The notes under the pieces: model-generated | The model's input: only the letters and a program-made list of their open reading frames with translations | The model's database searches: none | Told to the model about the DNA's origin: nothing | Source of the DNA: Bacillus sp. 2B10 | Lineage (GTDB): Bacteria; Pseudomonadota; Alphaproteobacteria; Sphingomonadales; Sphingomonadaceae | Direction of reading: 5' to 3' | Assembly (NCBI GenBank): GCA_003946805.1 | Contig: RPSH01000022.1 | Location: 1-64,000 of the forward strand | DNA length: 64,000 bases | Shown here: piece by piece, positions 27,658 through 37,350 of the stretch | Layout: the number at the start of each line of letters is the position of its first letter | How positions within the stretch are numbered: position 1 is the stretch's first letter | Translations under genes and position numbers: made by a program

Positions 27658-30000
27658 CTACAGCAGTCGATCGAGCGTGATCGGCAGGTCGCGGACGCGT
27701 TTGCCGGTGGCGCTATAGACCGCGTTGGCGACCGCCGCGGCGACCCCGGTGATGCCGATCTCGCCGATGCCGTGCGCGCCCATCGGGGCATGCGGATCGG
27801 CGATGTCGGTCCAGATCACGTCGATCTCCGGCACGTCGAGATGCACCGGAACGTGATATTCGGCGAGGCTGGGGTTCATGATCCGGCCGCTGCGTTCGTC
27901 GAACTGCGTTTCCTCCATCAACGCCATGCCCAGCCCCATGATGATGCCGCCACGGAACTGGCTGGTCGCGGTCACGGGGTTGAGGATGCGGCCGCAGTCG
28001 AACGCGCCGAGGAAGCGGCTGACGCGGACCTCGCCGGTCACGCTGTTCACCCGCACCTCGCAGAACAGTGCGCTGCGCGAATGCATCGACCAGTGCATGA
28101 ATTCGAACGGCATCGACCCGGCCTTCGTCACGCTCACGCTGTCGCGCTGCGCACGGGCGAGGATCGAGGCGTAGCTCTCGCGCCGCGCCGGATCGTCGAG
28201 CTTGGCCAGCCCGCCGCCGTCGCTGCCGACCTCGTCCACCGACAGTCCGGCGAGCGGGGAATCGTTGCCGGCCAGCTTCAGCAGCGTCGCGACCAGTTCG
28301 CCATGCGCGGCGATGACCGCCGCGCCGATCGCCGCGGTCTGTTGCGAGCCGCCGGCCATGATCGCGCCGGGAATGTCGCTGTCGCCATAGCCGACCTCGA
28401 TCCGATCGATCGGCAGGCCAAGGCGTTCGGCGGCGACGATCGCGGTGGTGGTCGACGTGCCCATGCCCATCTCCGCCGCCGCGACCTCGACCTTCGCACG
28501 CACGTCGTCGCCGTCGCGGACCAGCGTCAACCGCGCCTTGGCGCCCGGCATCCGGTAATAGGGATAGGTACCGGTGGCACAGCCCATGCCGATGCGCCAT
28601 TCGCCCTCGGTTCGGGTGCCCGGCGTCGCGGGGCGGGCGTCCCAGCCGAACCGCGCCGCGCCATCGCGCCATGCCTTGACGATGTGCCGCGAGGAGAAGG
28701 GCAGGCCGCTGGTCGGGTCCCGGTCCGGTTCGTTTCGGATGCGCAGTTCGACCGGGTCGATGCCCAGATCGACCGCCAGCTCGTCGATCGCCGATTCCAG
28801 CGCGAACGTGCCGACCGCTTCGCCCGGCGCGCGCATGAAGGTGTTGGCGAGCATGTTCATCCGCGCCACCTCCACCTGCAACAGGATGTTGGGCACGGCA
28901 TAGGCGCTGCGGGTGCCGAGGATGAACGGTTCTGGCATGTTGTTGTGCGGCGTCATCACCGACAGGCCGGTATGGACCAGCGCCTCGAACGTCCCGTCGG
29001 CATCGGCGCCGATCGCCACGCGCTGTTCGGTCAGCGTCCGCCCGCCGACGGTGCGGTACATGCCCTCACGCGACAGGGCGATGCGGACCGGCCGGCCAGC
29101 GAGGCGCGATGCAGCGGCGGCGATCACCTGATGGTCCCAAAGCCCCTTGCAGCCGAACCCGCCACCGACATAGGGCGAGGTCAGCCGCACCTGTCCGGGC
29201 TTCAGCCCGAACACGTCGGCCATGGTCTGCGCCTGCTGCGTCACCATCTGGCTGGCGTCGTGGATCACCAGCGTGTCGCCGACCCATGCCAGCGTCGCGG
29301 CGTGCGGCTCGATCGGATTGTGGTTGTGGCGCGGCGTGCGATAGCGCTGGTCGACGCGGTGTGCCGCCCTGGCCAACGCCCCCTCCGCATCGCCGATCGC
29401 GTTGCGCAGCGGCTGTCCCATGAACAGCCCCTGTTCCAGCCCGTTGCCCTTCGCGCCCGCCAGATCGGTGGTCGACGGCTCCTCGGCATAGGTCACTCCC
29501 AGCAGCGCGGCGGCATGATCGGCCTGTTCCTGCGTCCCGGCGAGGACGCAGGCGATCGGCTGTCCGTTCCAGTGGACGCGGTCGTCCTGAAAGATCGGCA
29601 GGTCGGCCGGCCCGACCGCATTGGCCGACGATCCGAACACCGGGGGCGTCGCCATGCGTGGCGCGTTCCGGTGCGTCATGACCAGCACCACGCCCGGCGC
29701 GGCCTCCGCCGGACCCGTGTCGATCGCCGTGATCCGCCCGCGCGCGATCGTCGAATAGGCAAGCGCCGCATAGACCATGTCGTCGAAGCGATGCTCCGCC
29801 GCGAACGCCGCGCCGCCGGTGACCTTCAACGCGCCGTCCAGCCGCGACACCGGCTTGCCGATCAGCCCGTGCTTGCGCGCGATCAGCGGGTCGGGCCTGC
29901 CGCCCGGCATCCAGCTGTCGGGGGCGAGCGGGACGACCCTTTGCAAGGCGCCCAGCATCAGCCCCTGCATCTTCTGCCTCGCGGAATCGACGATGCTCAT
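27658..30000 (-). CDS. PaoC-type molybdopterin-binding subunit of aldehyde oxidoreductase
   Basis: 780 aa from the ATG at 30000, overlapping the FAD subunit by 4 bp. Family motifs: SRLDGALKVTGGAAFAAEH at the start, SPYVGGGFGCKGLWDHQ, FMRAPGEAVGTFALES, GGSQQTAAIGAAV, and the catalytic Glu motif GAHGIGEIGITG at the C-terminus. The three-gene order 2Fe-2S, FAD, Mo subunit with no signal peptides resembles the E. coli periplasmic aldehyde oxidoreductase paoABC, except that the Tat signal of PaoA is missing. It probably oxidises aldehydes to acids; the substrate is unknown. It differs from the orphan paralogue at 4125-6302. Confidence 0.92.
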   Translation of the reverse strand: MSIVDSARQKMQGLMLGALQRVVPLAPDSWMPGGRPDPLIARKHGLIGKPVSRLDGALKVTGGAAFAAEHRFDDMVYAALAYSTIARGRITAIDTGPAEAAPGVVLVMTHRNAPRMATPPVFGSSANAVGPADLPIFQDDRVHWNGQPIACVLAGTQEQADHAAALLGVTYAEEPSTTDLAGAKGNGLEQGLFMGQPLRNAIGDAEGALARAAHRVDQRYRTPRHNHNPIEPHAATLAWVGDTLVIHDASQMVTQQAQTMADVFGLKPGQVRLTSPYVGGGFGCKGLWDHQVIAAAASRLAGRPVRIALSREGMYRTVGGRTLTEQRVAIGADADGTFEALVHTGLSVMTPHNNMPEPFILGTRSAYAVPNILLQVEVARMNMLANTFMRAPGEAVGTFALESAIDELAVDLGIDPVELRIRNEPDRDPTSGLPFSSRHIVKAWRDGAARFGWDARPATPGTRTEGEWRIGMGCATGTYPYYRMPGAKARLTLVRDGDDVRAKVEVAAAEMGMGTSTTTAIVAAERLGLPIDRIEVGYGDSDIPGAIMAGGSQQTAAIGAAVIAAHGELVATLLKLAGNDSPLAGLSVDEVGSDGGGLAKLDDPARRESYASILARAQRDSVSVTKAGSMPFEFMHWSMHSRSALFCEVRVNSVTGEVRVSRFLGAFDCGRILNPVTATSQFRGGIIMGLGMALMEETQFDERSGRIMNPSLAEYHVPVHLDVPEIDVIWTDIADPHAPMGAHGIGEIGITGVAAAVANAVYSATGKRVRDLPITLDRLL

Positions 30001-30986
30001 GCCGCTTCTCCGGTGGTGAGGGCGCCCAGCACGGCGACGAGGGTCCGCGTGGCGAGGGCAGGCTTGAAGCCGTTGTCGCGCAGGGGCCGAGCATCGGCGA
30101 ATTCGGCGGTGGCGGCGGCGTGGAACGCTTCCGGCGTCGCCGGACCGCCGCGGAGCGCCGCCTCGGCGATCGATGCGCGCCATGGCTTGGGTGCGACGCC
30201 GCCGAACGCGATCCGGACGTCGCCGATACGGTCGCCGTCCATCTCGATCGCCGCCGCGACCGAGACCAGCGCAAAGGCATAGCTCGCCCGGTCGCGTACC
30301 TTGCGATAGGTCGAACGCGCACCGAAGCGCAGCGGCGGCAGCTCGACGGCGGTGACGAGGTCGCCGGGCGCCAGCACCGTGTCGCGATCGGGGCGGTCGC
30401 CGGGCAGGCGGTGCAGGTCGCCGAACGGCAGCGTCCGGCGGCCCGGCGGACCATCGACATGGACGATCGCCTCCAGCGCGCTCAGCGCCACGCACATGTC
30501 GGACGGATGGGTCGCGACGCAGGCATCGGACGTGCCTAGCACCGCGTGTATGCGATTGAACCCGCCCATCGCATCGCAGCCCGATCCCGGCACGCGCTTG
30601 TTGCAGCGCGACCCCTCCACATCGTAGAAATAGGTACAGCGCGTCCGCTGGAGCAGGTTGCCGCCGACGGTCGCCATGTTGCGGATCTGTGCCGACGCCC
30701 CGGCAAGGATCGCGCGGGCCAGCACCGGATAGCGTGACCGTACCAGCGGATGTTCGGCCAGCGCGGTGTTGCGCACGGCGGCCCCGATCATCAGTCCGCC
30801 GTCGCCGGTTTCGGTGATCGTCGCGGGCAGGCTGCTGACATCGACCAGCGTGTCGGGCTGCGCGATCCGCTCGCGCATCAGGTCGACGATATTGGTCCCG
30901 CCGCCGAGATACGCCGCCCCCTTCGCTGTGCCCATGCGCACCGCTTCGGCCGGGTCGGCGGCGCGGGCATAGTCGAACGGGGTCAT
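29997..30986 (-). CDS. PaoB-type FAD-binding subunit of aldehyde oxidoreductase
   Basis: 329 aa. The FAD-binding fold begins MTPFDYARAADPAEAVRMG with the flavin motif YLGGGTNIVDLM and ASAQIRNMATVGGNLLQRTR. Between residues about 110 and 140 lies a Cys-rich insert (RCTYFYDVEG, then CNKRVPGSGCDAMGG) that in PaoB carries an additional 4Fe-4S cluster. The C-terminal CO-dehydrogenase flavoprotein domain has YRKVRDRASYAFALVSVA. It passes electrons between the iron-sulfur subunit and FAD. The gene overlaps both neighbours by 4 bp, so translation is coupled. Confidence 0.92.
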   Translation of the reverse strand: MTPFDYARAADPAEAVRMGTAKGAAYLGGGTNIVDLMRERIAQPDTLVDVSSLPATITETGDGGLMIGAAVRNTALAEHPLVRSRYPVLARAILAGASAQIRNMATVGGNLLQRTRCTYFYDVEGSRCNKRVPGSGCDAMGGFNRIHAVLGTSDACVATHPSDMCVALSALEAIVHVDGPPGRRTLPFGDLHRLPGDRPDRDTVLAPGDLVTAVELPPLRFGARSTYRKVRDRASYAFALVSVAAAIEMDGDRIGDVRIAFGGVAPKPWRASIAEAALRGGPATPEAFHAAATAEFADARPLRDNGFKPALATRTLVAVLGALTTGEAA

Positions 30987-31489
30987 GCCGCCACCTCCGC
31001 GGTGAGGGTCGCGCGGATCGCGTCGATGATCCCGTTATGCGCGCCGCAGCGGCACAGGTTGCCGCTCATCCGTTCCTGGATTTCCTCGCGGGTCAGGGTG
31101 ACGCCGGCGGACAGGTCGTGGCTCACGACGCTGGGCACGCCGCGCCGCGCCTCCGCCGCCATGCCGATCGCCGAACATATCTGTCCGGGCGTGCAATAGC
31201 CGCACTGGAAACCGTCATGCTCGATGAACGCGCTCTGCAACGGATGCAGCGCGTCGCCGTCGGCCAGCCCCTCGATCGTCGTGATGCTCCGGCCGTCATA
31301 TTGCACCGCCAGCGCGAGGCAGGACAGGATGCGCTCGCCTTCGACCAGCACCGTACAGGCGCCGCAGGCACCCTGGTTGCAGCCCTTCTTGGTACCGGTC
31401 AGGTGCAGCCCCTCGCGCAGATGGTCCAGTAGCGAGACGCGGGGATCGTCGGGGATTGCCACTTCGATTCCGTTGACGATCAGCGACAT
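30983..31489 (-). CDS. PaoA-type 2Fe-2S subunit of aldehyde oxidoreductase
   Basis: 168 aa. The N-terminal plant-type ferredoxin domain has GCNQGACGACTVLVEG, and the C-terminal helical 2Fe-2S domain has QCGYCTPGQICSA and GNLCRCGAHNGI. Together these are the two cluster sites of xanthine-oxidase family small subunits. No Tat signal precedes MSLIVNGIEVAIPD, so the complex should stay in the cytoplasm, unlike E. coli PaoABC. It is the first gene of the three-gene operon, 86 bp behind the antiporter gene on the same strand. Confidence 0.93.
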   Translation of the reverse strand: MSLIVNGIEVAIPDDPRVSLLDHLREGLHLTGTKKGCNQGACGACTVLVEGERILSCLALAVQYDGRSITTIEGLADGDALHPLQSAFIEHDGFQCGYCTPGQICSAIGMAAEARRGVPSVVSHDLSAGVTLTREEIQERMSGNLCRCGAHNGIIDAIRATLTAEVAA

Positions 31490-31575
31490 GGCAAACCCTC
31501 CGATGGCAGCGATGCGCGAAGAGAACAGCTTGCGATGCGGGCGTCCACCATATTCGGATATGGTCCGAGTTCGGC

Positions 31576-33204
31576 CTACCCGCGATACCGCGCCTCCGCC
31601 AGATCGAGTTCGCGCACCAGTTTCCTCGCGGTCTCGCTGCCGATCGTCCGGCTGCGGATCAGCCGGCTCAGCTCGTCGCGTTCGGCCTTCACCCCGATCA
31701 GGCGGAGTTCGGCCGACAGCCGTTCCTGCGTGCGCAGCGCATCGGGCGCCCCCCCGGCCAGCCCGTCGATCCGCTCGCGATAAACGTCCATCACCCGCGC
31801 ACCGGCGGCGATATACAGGTCGGGATCATCATGCGCTTCGGCCAGCGCATGCTGCTGCCGCTCGATCGCGCGCACCGCCGCCCGGGCGGTCGTGATGCGC
31901 GCGGCATCCTCCTGCGCCTGGTGCGAGGGCTCGGCGGGCAGCGTCAGCCCTTTCAGCAGTACCGGCAGCGCGAACGTCGCGAGCAGCAGCGACACGATGA
32001 TGACCCCCGCCGCGAGGAAGATGGCAAGGTCGCGCGCGGGAAACGGGCTACCGTCGGTCAGCGTCAACGGCAGCGTCAGCACACCCGCCAGCGTGATCGC
32101 CCCGCGTACCCCGGCGAACGACGTCGTCGCCACCAGCCGCCAGTCGGGGCTGCGCAGCGCGCCCGGCGGCGCCTTGCGCAGGATGGTCAGCCGAAGCGAC
32201 ACCCACACCCAGCAGAAGCGCAGCAGCGCGAGGCCGGCGACGATCGCGAGGATATAGACCGCCAGCCACCATGGCGAGGCATGGCCGGTCAGCGCCACCG
32301 TATCCTTAGCCCCCTCGATGATCGCGGGCAGTTGTTCGCCCAGCAGGACGAAGATGATGCCGTTCAGCGCGAACTGCACCATGTCCCACACCGAATTGCG
32401 GCGCATCCGCGTGGCGGCCATCGTCTGCCGCGAAATCTCGACATAGGTCATCGTCACGCCCGCGCCGACCGCGGCAAGGATGCCGGAGGCGTGGAAATGC
32501 TCGGCCAGCAGATAGGAGCCGAACGGGATCAGCAGGCTGACGAGGATCTGCGATCCGCTGTCCTCGCCGAAGCGGCGGGTCACCCAAGCCTTGGCGCGCG
32601 ACACGACGATGGTCAGCACGACGCCGATCGCGAGGCCCGCGCCCGCGACCCACAGGAAATTGACCGCGGCGGCGGTGGCGGAAAAGGTGCCGGTCAGCGC
32701 GGCGGCGATGGCGAAGCGCAGGCAGACGAGGCCCGATGCGTCGTTCAGCAGCGATTCCCCTTCGAGGATGTGCATCATCCGCTTCGGGATCGGCACGCGC
32801 GCCGCGATGGCCGATACCGCGATCGGATCGGTCGGCGACACGACCGCCGCCAGCGCGATCGCCACCGCCAGCGGCATGGCGGGGATCATCCAGTGGATGA
32901 AGAACCCCATGCCGACGACGGTCAGCAGCACCAGCCCCAGCGCCAGTTCGACGACGGTCGACAGATCCTTGAACAACTCGTCCTTGGGGATGCGCCACCC
33001 GTCGAGGAACAGCAGGGGCGGCAGGAACAGGAACAGGAACAGTTCGGGATCGAGTTCTACCCGGTGTTCGGTCGACAGGCCGATGACCCCGCCGAGCGCG
33101 ATCTGGACCAGCGGGGTCGGAACCGACCAGGGGAGCATTCGGGCAACGGCGCCGCTGACGACGACCGCCAGCAGCAGGAACAGACTGATCGATACGACTT
33201 CCAA
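31576..33204 (-). CDS. Na+/H+ antiporter, CPA1 (NhaP-like) family
   Basis: 542 aa from a TTG at 33204, chosen because GGGAGAGG sits seven bases upstream; no ATG lies in frame near it. About 12 membrane helices fill residues 1-410, starting with ISLFLLLAVVVSGAVARMLP. The CPA1 transport core is visible in AAVVSPTDPIAVSAIAARV and EGESLLNDASGLVCLRFA, and SFAGVRGAITLAGVL marks the conserved region near the end of the membrane part. The last 130 residues are hydrophilic and helical, probably a cytoplasmic regulatory domain. It exchanges protons for sodium or potassium across the inner membrane. Confidence 0.92.
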   Translation of the reverse strand: MEVVSISLFLLLAVVVSGAVARMLPWSVPTPLVQIALGGVIGLSTEHRVELDPELFLFLFLPPLLFLDGWRIPKDELFKDLSTVVELALGLVLLTVVGMGFFIHWMIPAMPLAVAIALAAVVSPTDPIAVSAIAARVPIPKRMMHILEGESLLNDASGLVCLRFAIAAALTGTFSATAAAVNFLWVAGAGLAIGVVLTIVVSRAKAWVTRRFGEDSGSQILVSLLIPFGSYLLAEHFHASGILAAVGAGVTMTYVEISRQTMAATRMRRNSVWDMVQFALNGIIFVLLGEQLPAIIEGAKDTVALTGHASPWWLAVYILAIVAGLALLRFCWVWVSLRLTILRKAPPGALRSPDWRLVATTSFAGVRGAITLAGVLTLPLTLTDGSPFPARDLAIFLAAGVIIVSLLLATFALPVLLKGLTLPAEPSHQAQEDAARITTARAAVRAIERQQHALAEAHDDPDLYIAAGARVMDVYRERIDGLAGGAPDALRTQERLSAELRLIGVKAERDELSRLIRSRTIGSETARKLVRELDLAEARYRG

Positions 33205-33274
33205 ACATCCTCTCCCGCGATCCTGCCGGGGGTGTAGAGGGTCGTCGTCGCACGCCGCAACCCGTATCGACCGG

Positions 33275-34138
33275 CTATTCCCCGGTCGGCGCGGGCAACG
33301 CGTCCTCCGCGACGATCGCGATCGCCGCGCCGCCGCGGCGCAGCTGTTCCGCCCGGCGATACTCGGCATGGGCATGGACGAACCGGCCGAAGGGCTGTGC
33401 GTTGCTGATGACCAGCATGGTCGATGTAGCACCGACGGCGGCCATGATCCGCGCGCCCTGCGCCGCGAGGCGGCAGGCGAGCGGGCCGTCCCTCGGTGCG
33501 CCGAGGATCGCGATCCGGTGTCCTTTCAGCGGTCCTTCGGCCGCGGGTCGCGGTGCCGGTATCTTGGGCGTCGGCGGCGGGTTCAGCCATTCGGCCAGCG
33601 ACACGCCGGTATGAGCCATCGCGCGCACCACCACCAGCCCGGCGGTGCGGGCATCGCTTAGCGCATCGTGGTGGCGGTGACGGATATTCAACGAGCGGCT
33701 GAGGGTGTTCAGCTTGTGATTGGGCAGTTCGGGCCAGGCGCGGCGCGCGACGCGGACGCTGTCGAGCCAGTTCGCCTCGATCGCGGGCAGGCCGTGCCGA
33801 TGACATGCCGCCGCCAGTGCGCCCTTGTCGAACGACGAATGCGCGACGGTCGTCCGGCTCGACAGATGGCCGCCGACGATCGCATGCACGTCGGCGAAGG
33901 TCGGCTTGCCGGCGACGTGTTCGCTGGCGATGCCGTGGATACGCGTGTTGAACGGCGAGAAGTCGTCGCACGGATCGAGCAGCGTGTCGTAGGCGAAGAC
34001 TTCCACGCCGTCGCGAAAGCCGACGATGCCGATCTGGCAGATGCTGCTGACGCGCGAGCAGGCGGTTTCGACATCGATCGCCACGAAATCGACCGGTGTC
34101 GCGTGCGGGGCGGCATGAAACGGGGGACGGGGGCTCAC
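33275..34138 (-). CDS. DEDDh 3'-5' exonuclease with C-terminal BRCT-like domain
   Basis: 287 aa. Residues 15-175 are a DnaQ/RNase T-type exonuclease: VAIDVETACSR (Asp-x-Glu), SPFNTRIHGI, AHSSFDKGAL (second Asp) and HDALSDARTAGLV (His and last Asp), so the DEDDh set is complete. After a proline-rich linker (PPPTPKIPAPRPAAEG), residues about 205-285 look like a BRCT domain (KGHRIAILGAPRDGP, then STMLVISN and RRGGAAIAIVAED). It probably acts in DNA repair or as a proofreading-like nuclease. It starts divergently from the iron operon, and the gap holds the palindromic region described separately. Confidence 0.85.
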   Translation of the reverse strand: MSPRPPFHAAPHATPVDFVAIDVETACSRVSSICQIGIVGFRDGVEVFAYDTLLDPCDDFSPFNTRIHGIASEHVAGKPTFADVHAIVGGHLSSRTTVAHSSFDKGALAAACHRHGLPAIEANWLDSVRVARRAWPELPNHKLNTLSRSLNIRHRHHDALSDARTAGLVVVRAMAHTGVSLAEWLNPPPTPKIPAPRPAAEGPLKGHRIAILGAPRDGPLACRLAAQGARIMAAVGATSTMLVISNAQPFGRFVHAHAEYRRAEQLRRGGAAIAIVAEDALPAPTGE

Positions 34139-34177
34139 CGGCGCGGCCTAGCACAATCCCTTCCCCGGCGAAAAGAA

Positions 34178-34236
34178 TGCGACAATGATAAGAATAGGTC
34201 GCAATAGCATTGACTCTGCGACTAGGTCGCAATAGC
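34178..34236 (+). promoter_or_regulatory. Repeated palindromic operator-like region upstream of the iron operon
   Basis: Two sites share the half-sites TGCGAC and GTCGCA: 34178-34203 with a 14-base spacer and 34217-34231 with a 3-base spacer. They lie in a 14-bp direct repeat TAGGTCGCAATAGC (34195-34208 and 34223-34236). The region ends 23 bp before the receptor start codon. The stretch GACAATGATAA at 34181-34191 also resembles half of a Fur box. Iron-dependent control is likely from context; the protein that binds is not known. Confidence 0.5.
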
Positions 34237-34259
34237 TGGCCCTCAACCAGGGGGACGAC

Positions 34260-36647
34260 ATGATCGAACAGAAGAGTTTTCTCGCAATGGCCTGTGTCGG
34301 GTTCATTGCGTCGGCACCGGCCATCGCCGCCGAGCCGGAGGGGGGCAAGCCCGACCGTCCCGTCGCGATGCAGGACCGCGTCGACGACCGCGACGTGATC
34401 GTTGTCAACGGACAGCGCACGGCGGGCGCGAAGGTCGAAAGTCCGAAGGGGACATCGGCGCTGATCGATACGCCGCAGACGATCACCGTCCTGAACGACC
34501 AGACGATCCGCAAGCAGAACCTCCAGACGCTGCGCGACGCGTTGCAGACCATCCCGGGCATCACCTTCGGCGCGGGCGAGGGCGGCGGCGGCTATGGCGA
34601 TTCGATCAACCTGCGCGGCTATGCGGCGGCCAACGACATCACCATCGACGGCGTGCGCGATTCGGCGCAGTACAGCCGCACCGATCCGTTCAACCTCCAG
34701 CAGATCGAGGTCTATAACGGCGCGAACACCGTCTTCAACGGATCGGGGTCGGTCGGCGGCACGATCAACCTGGTGTCGAAGGTGCCGGGTGTCGAGGACC
34801 TGTCGATCGTGCAGGCGTCGGTCGGCACCGACGAATATTACCGCGCATCGGTCGACGCGAACAAGCGCGTGTCCGATCTGGTCGCGGTGCGGCTGACCGG
34901 CGCCTATCACCACAACGACGTGCCCGGTCGCGATGTCGAGAAGTTCGAACGCTGGGGCATTGCACCCTCGGTGACGATCGGCATCGGTGGCCCGACCAGC
35001 CTGACGCTGGCCTATGTCCATCAGGAGGATCGCAATACCCCGCTGTACGGCGTGCCCTTCTATCAGGGCCCGATCGGGGGCGGGGTGCTGCCCGGTGTCG
35101 ACCGGTCCGACTATTACGGCATCGCGAACCTCGATCGGCAGGACCAGACGGTCGACCGCTTCACCGCGACGTTCCGCCATGCGATCGACGACCGCCTGTC
35201 GGTCCGCAACCTGACCCGGTGGCAGCGTGTCGCGCAGGACAGCGTCACCAGCGCGCCGCAGGGAACCTATTGCCTGGGCACCACCGGGTTGCAGCCGGTC
35301 GGCGCGAACGCGGCGGCGACCGTCGGTATCGCCTGTCCCGCAGGCCTCGCCCGCGGCAACTGGCGGCCGTCGGGACCGCGCGGGCTGGTACGCGATCAGG
35401 TCAACGACCTGCTGTACGACCAGATCGACCTACGCCACGAAGCGGGCGAGAAGGGCCGGGTCCGCAACGTCGCCAATATCGGCGTGTCGGGGACGATCGA
35501 GAACTATCGCATCACCAGCGGCAGCCTGCTGCGCACCGCTGCGGGCGCCGCGGTGACCGCGCCGGACCTGACCATCGCCAGTCCCGACACGCGCTGGACC
35601 GGTCCGGTCAACCGGACCGTCACGTCGCAGGCGCGCTCGGAAACGCAGAACCTTGCCGTCTATGCGTTCGACACGCTGGAACTGGGCCGGTATTTCGAAC
35701 TGAACGGCGGGGTCCGCTGGGAGGTGCAGGACGCGACGTTCCGCAACCTGCCGCTCGCCTTCGTCCCGCCGGGCACCACGCCGCTGACCGCGCTGCAGCA
35801 ACGCCCGCAACGCTCGACCGAGCGGCTGTTCTCCTATCGCGGCGGGGCGGTGTTCCACCCGGTCGAAACGGTCAGCATCTATGCCGGATACGGCAAGTCG
35901 AAGACGCCGTCGTCGCAGACGGTGCGGCTGGGCTGCGGCGTGCTCGCCACCGCCAGTGCCGCCGATCCGTGCGCCGTGGCACCCGAGACCGCCGAGAATA
36001 TCGAGGCGGGGGTGAAGGCCGCGCTGTTCGGCCGCAAGCTCGAACTGACCGCCGCGGTGTTCCGCAACGAACGCACCAACTACCGCGTGCCCTCCAACGA
36101 TCCGGCGCTGCCGGCCGGGTTGCAGGTGCTCGACGGTCGCGCGCGGGTCGACGGCATCGCGCTGGGGCTGTCGGGATCGATCCTGCCGGCATGGACCATA
36201 TTCGCCAACTACACATATCTCGACGGCCGGGTCCGGCAGTCGATTTCCGACCGCGATCTGGCCGCCGGCGTCCGCGATCCACAGTCGGAGGCGCGACTGG
36301 TGCAGACGCCCGAACATTCGGGATCGCTCTTCACCACGTACAAGCTGCCGTTCGGGCTCGAGATCGGCTATGGCCTGACCTATCAGGGGGCGATCGCGCT
36401 GAACGTGCCGAATGCGTTGCAATCGGTGCAGTTCCGCGCCGACGACTATCTGATCCACCGGGCCTATCTGGCCTATACGATCGCGGAGCGGGCAACGGTG
36501 CAGCTGAACGTCCAGAACTTCACCGACGAACGGTATCTGACCGGCATCCGCAGTAACGTAAACGCCACGACCGGCGCGGTCACCGGCGGCTGGGCGATGC
36601 CCGGCGACCGGCGGCAGGCGGTGCTCAGCCTCTTCTATAACTTCTGA
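34260..36647 (+). CDS. TonB-dependent siderophore receptor (Fiu/FiuA-like)
   Basis: 795 aa. Signal peptide up to about residue 23 ([20 protein letters not shown]). The plug domain contains [56 protein letters not shown] and [14 protein letters not shown], the arrangement typical of catecholate siderophore receptors. The 22-stranded barrel ends [13 protein letters not shown], with a C-terminal aromatic residue. It imports ferric siderophore in a TonB-dependent way. It starts what looks like an operon with PiuC, PepSY, DUF2271, DUF4198 and ApbE genes, and the piuC start is 20 bp after its stop. Confidence 0.94.
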   Translation: MIEQKSFLAMACVGFIASAPAIAAEPEGGKPDRPVAMQDRVDDRDVIVVNGQRTAGAKVESPKGTSALIDTPQTITVLNDQTIRKQNLQTLRDALQTIPGITFGAGEGGGGYGDSINLRGYAAANDITIDGVRDSAQYSRTDPFNLQQIEVYNGANTVFNGSGSVGGTINLVSKVPGVEDLSIVQASVGTDEYYRASVDANKRVSDLVAVRLTGAYHHNDVPGRDVEKFERWGIAPSVTIGIGGPTSLTLAYVHQEDRNTPLYGVPFYQGPIGGGVLPGVDRSDYYGIANLDRQDQTVDRFTATFRHAIDDRLSVRNLTRWQRVAQDSVTSAPQGTYCLGTTGLQPVGANAAATVGIACPAGLARGNWRPSGPRGLVRDQVNDLLYDQIDLRHEAGEKGRVRNVANIGVSGTIENYRITSGSLLRTAAGAAVTAPDLTIASPDTRWTGPVNRTVTSQARSETQNLAVYAFDTLELGRYFELNGGVRWEVQDATFRNLPLAFVPPGTTPLTALQQRPQRSTERLFSYRGGAVFHPVETVSIYAGYGKSKTPSSQTVRLGCGVLATASAADPCAVAPETAENIEAGVKAALFGRKLELTAAVFRNERTNYRVPSNDPALPAGLQVLDGRARVDGIALGLSGSILPAWTIFANYTYLDGRVRQSISDRDLAAGVRDPQSEARLVQTPEHSGSLFTTYKLPFGLEIGYGLTYQGAIALNVPNALQSVQFRADDYLIHRAYLAYTIAERATVQLNVQNFTDERYLTGIRSNVNATTGAVTGGWAMPGDRRQAVLSLFYNF

Positions 36648-36666
36648 CGGGGACGGGCGGCGTTCC

Positions 36667-37350
36667 ATGCTGATCGCAATTCCGCAGGTGCTGGACGCCG
36701 CCGCCCTGAACCGTGTCCGCGCGTTGATGGCGGACGGCGACTGGATCGACGGCAACGTCACCTCCGGTCCGCAATCGGCACTGGCCAAGCGCAACCGCCA
36801 GCTGGCCGAGGACAGCGCGGCGGCGCGCGAGGCGGGTGCCGTCGTGCTCGACGCGCTGGGCCGGTCGCCGCTGTTCGTCGCCGCCGCGCTGCCGCTGAAG
36901 GTCTTTCCGCCGCTGTTCAACCGGTACGAGGGGGGCGAGGCGTTCGGGCTGCATGTCGACAACGCCATCCGCATGAAGCGCGGCACCGATTTCCGCATCC
37001 GCAGCGACCTGTCGGCGACGCTGTTTCTCGAAGACCCCGCCAGCTATGACGGCGGCGAACTGGTGATCGAGGACCGGTTCGGCCCGCAGACGGTCAAGCT
37101 GCCCGCCGGGCACATGGTGCTGTATCCCGCCTCCAGCCTGCACCGGGTGACGCCGGTCACGCGCGGCGTGCGCACCGCCGCCTTCTTCTGGTTGCAGTCG
37201 ATGGTGCGCGACGATGGCGAGCGCCGGCTGCTGTTCGACCTCGACCAGTCGGTGCAGGCGCTGGGTGGCGAGCGGGGGCAGGGCGATGCCGTCGTCGTGC
37301 AGCTGACCGGGCTGTACCACAATCTGCTGCGCCGCTGGGCCGACGCATGA
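36667..37350 (+). CDS. piuC: PKHD-type Fe(II)/2-oxoglutarate dioxygenase PiuC (YbiX family)
   Basis: 227 aa, close to the usual PiuC length. The double-stranded beta-helix carries the iron triad: [10 protein letters not shown] (His-x-Asp) and [20 protein letters not shown] (distal His, with the Arg that binds 2-oxoglutarate). N-terminal [20 protein letters not shown] and the family motif [10 protein letters not shown] also fit. piuC genes sit beside catecholate siderophore receptors in many proteobacteria and are thought to modify or help release the siderophore; the exact substrate is unknown. Its stop overlaps the PepSY gene start (ATGA). Confidence 0.93.
   Translation: MLIAIPQVLDAAALNRVRALMADGDWIDGNVTSGPQSALAKRNRQLAEDSAAAREAGAVVLDALGRSPLFVAAALPLKVFPPLFNRYEGGEAFGLHVDNAIRMKRGTDFRIRSDLSATLFLEDPASYDGGELVIEDRFGPQTVKLPAGHMVLYPASSLHRVTPVTRGVRTAAFFWLQSMVRDDGERRLLFDLDQSVQALGGERGQGDAVVVQLTGLYHNLLRRWADA

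Noticed and set aside
34178..34203. A full Fur box before the siderophore receptor.
   Set aside because: Only about 12 of 19 positions fit, all in the left half, so it was described as an unidentified palindromic region instead.
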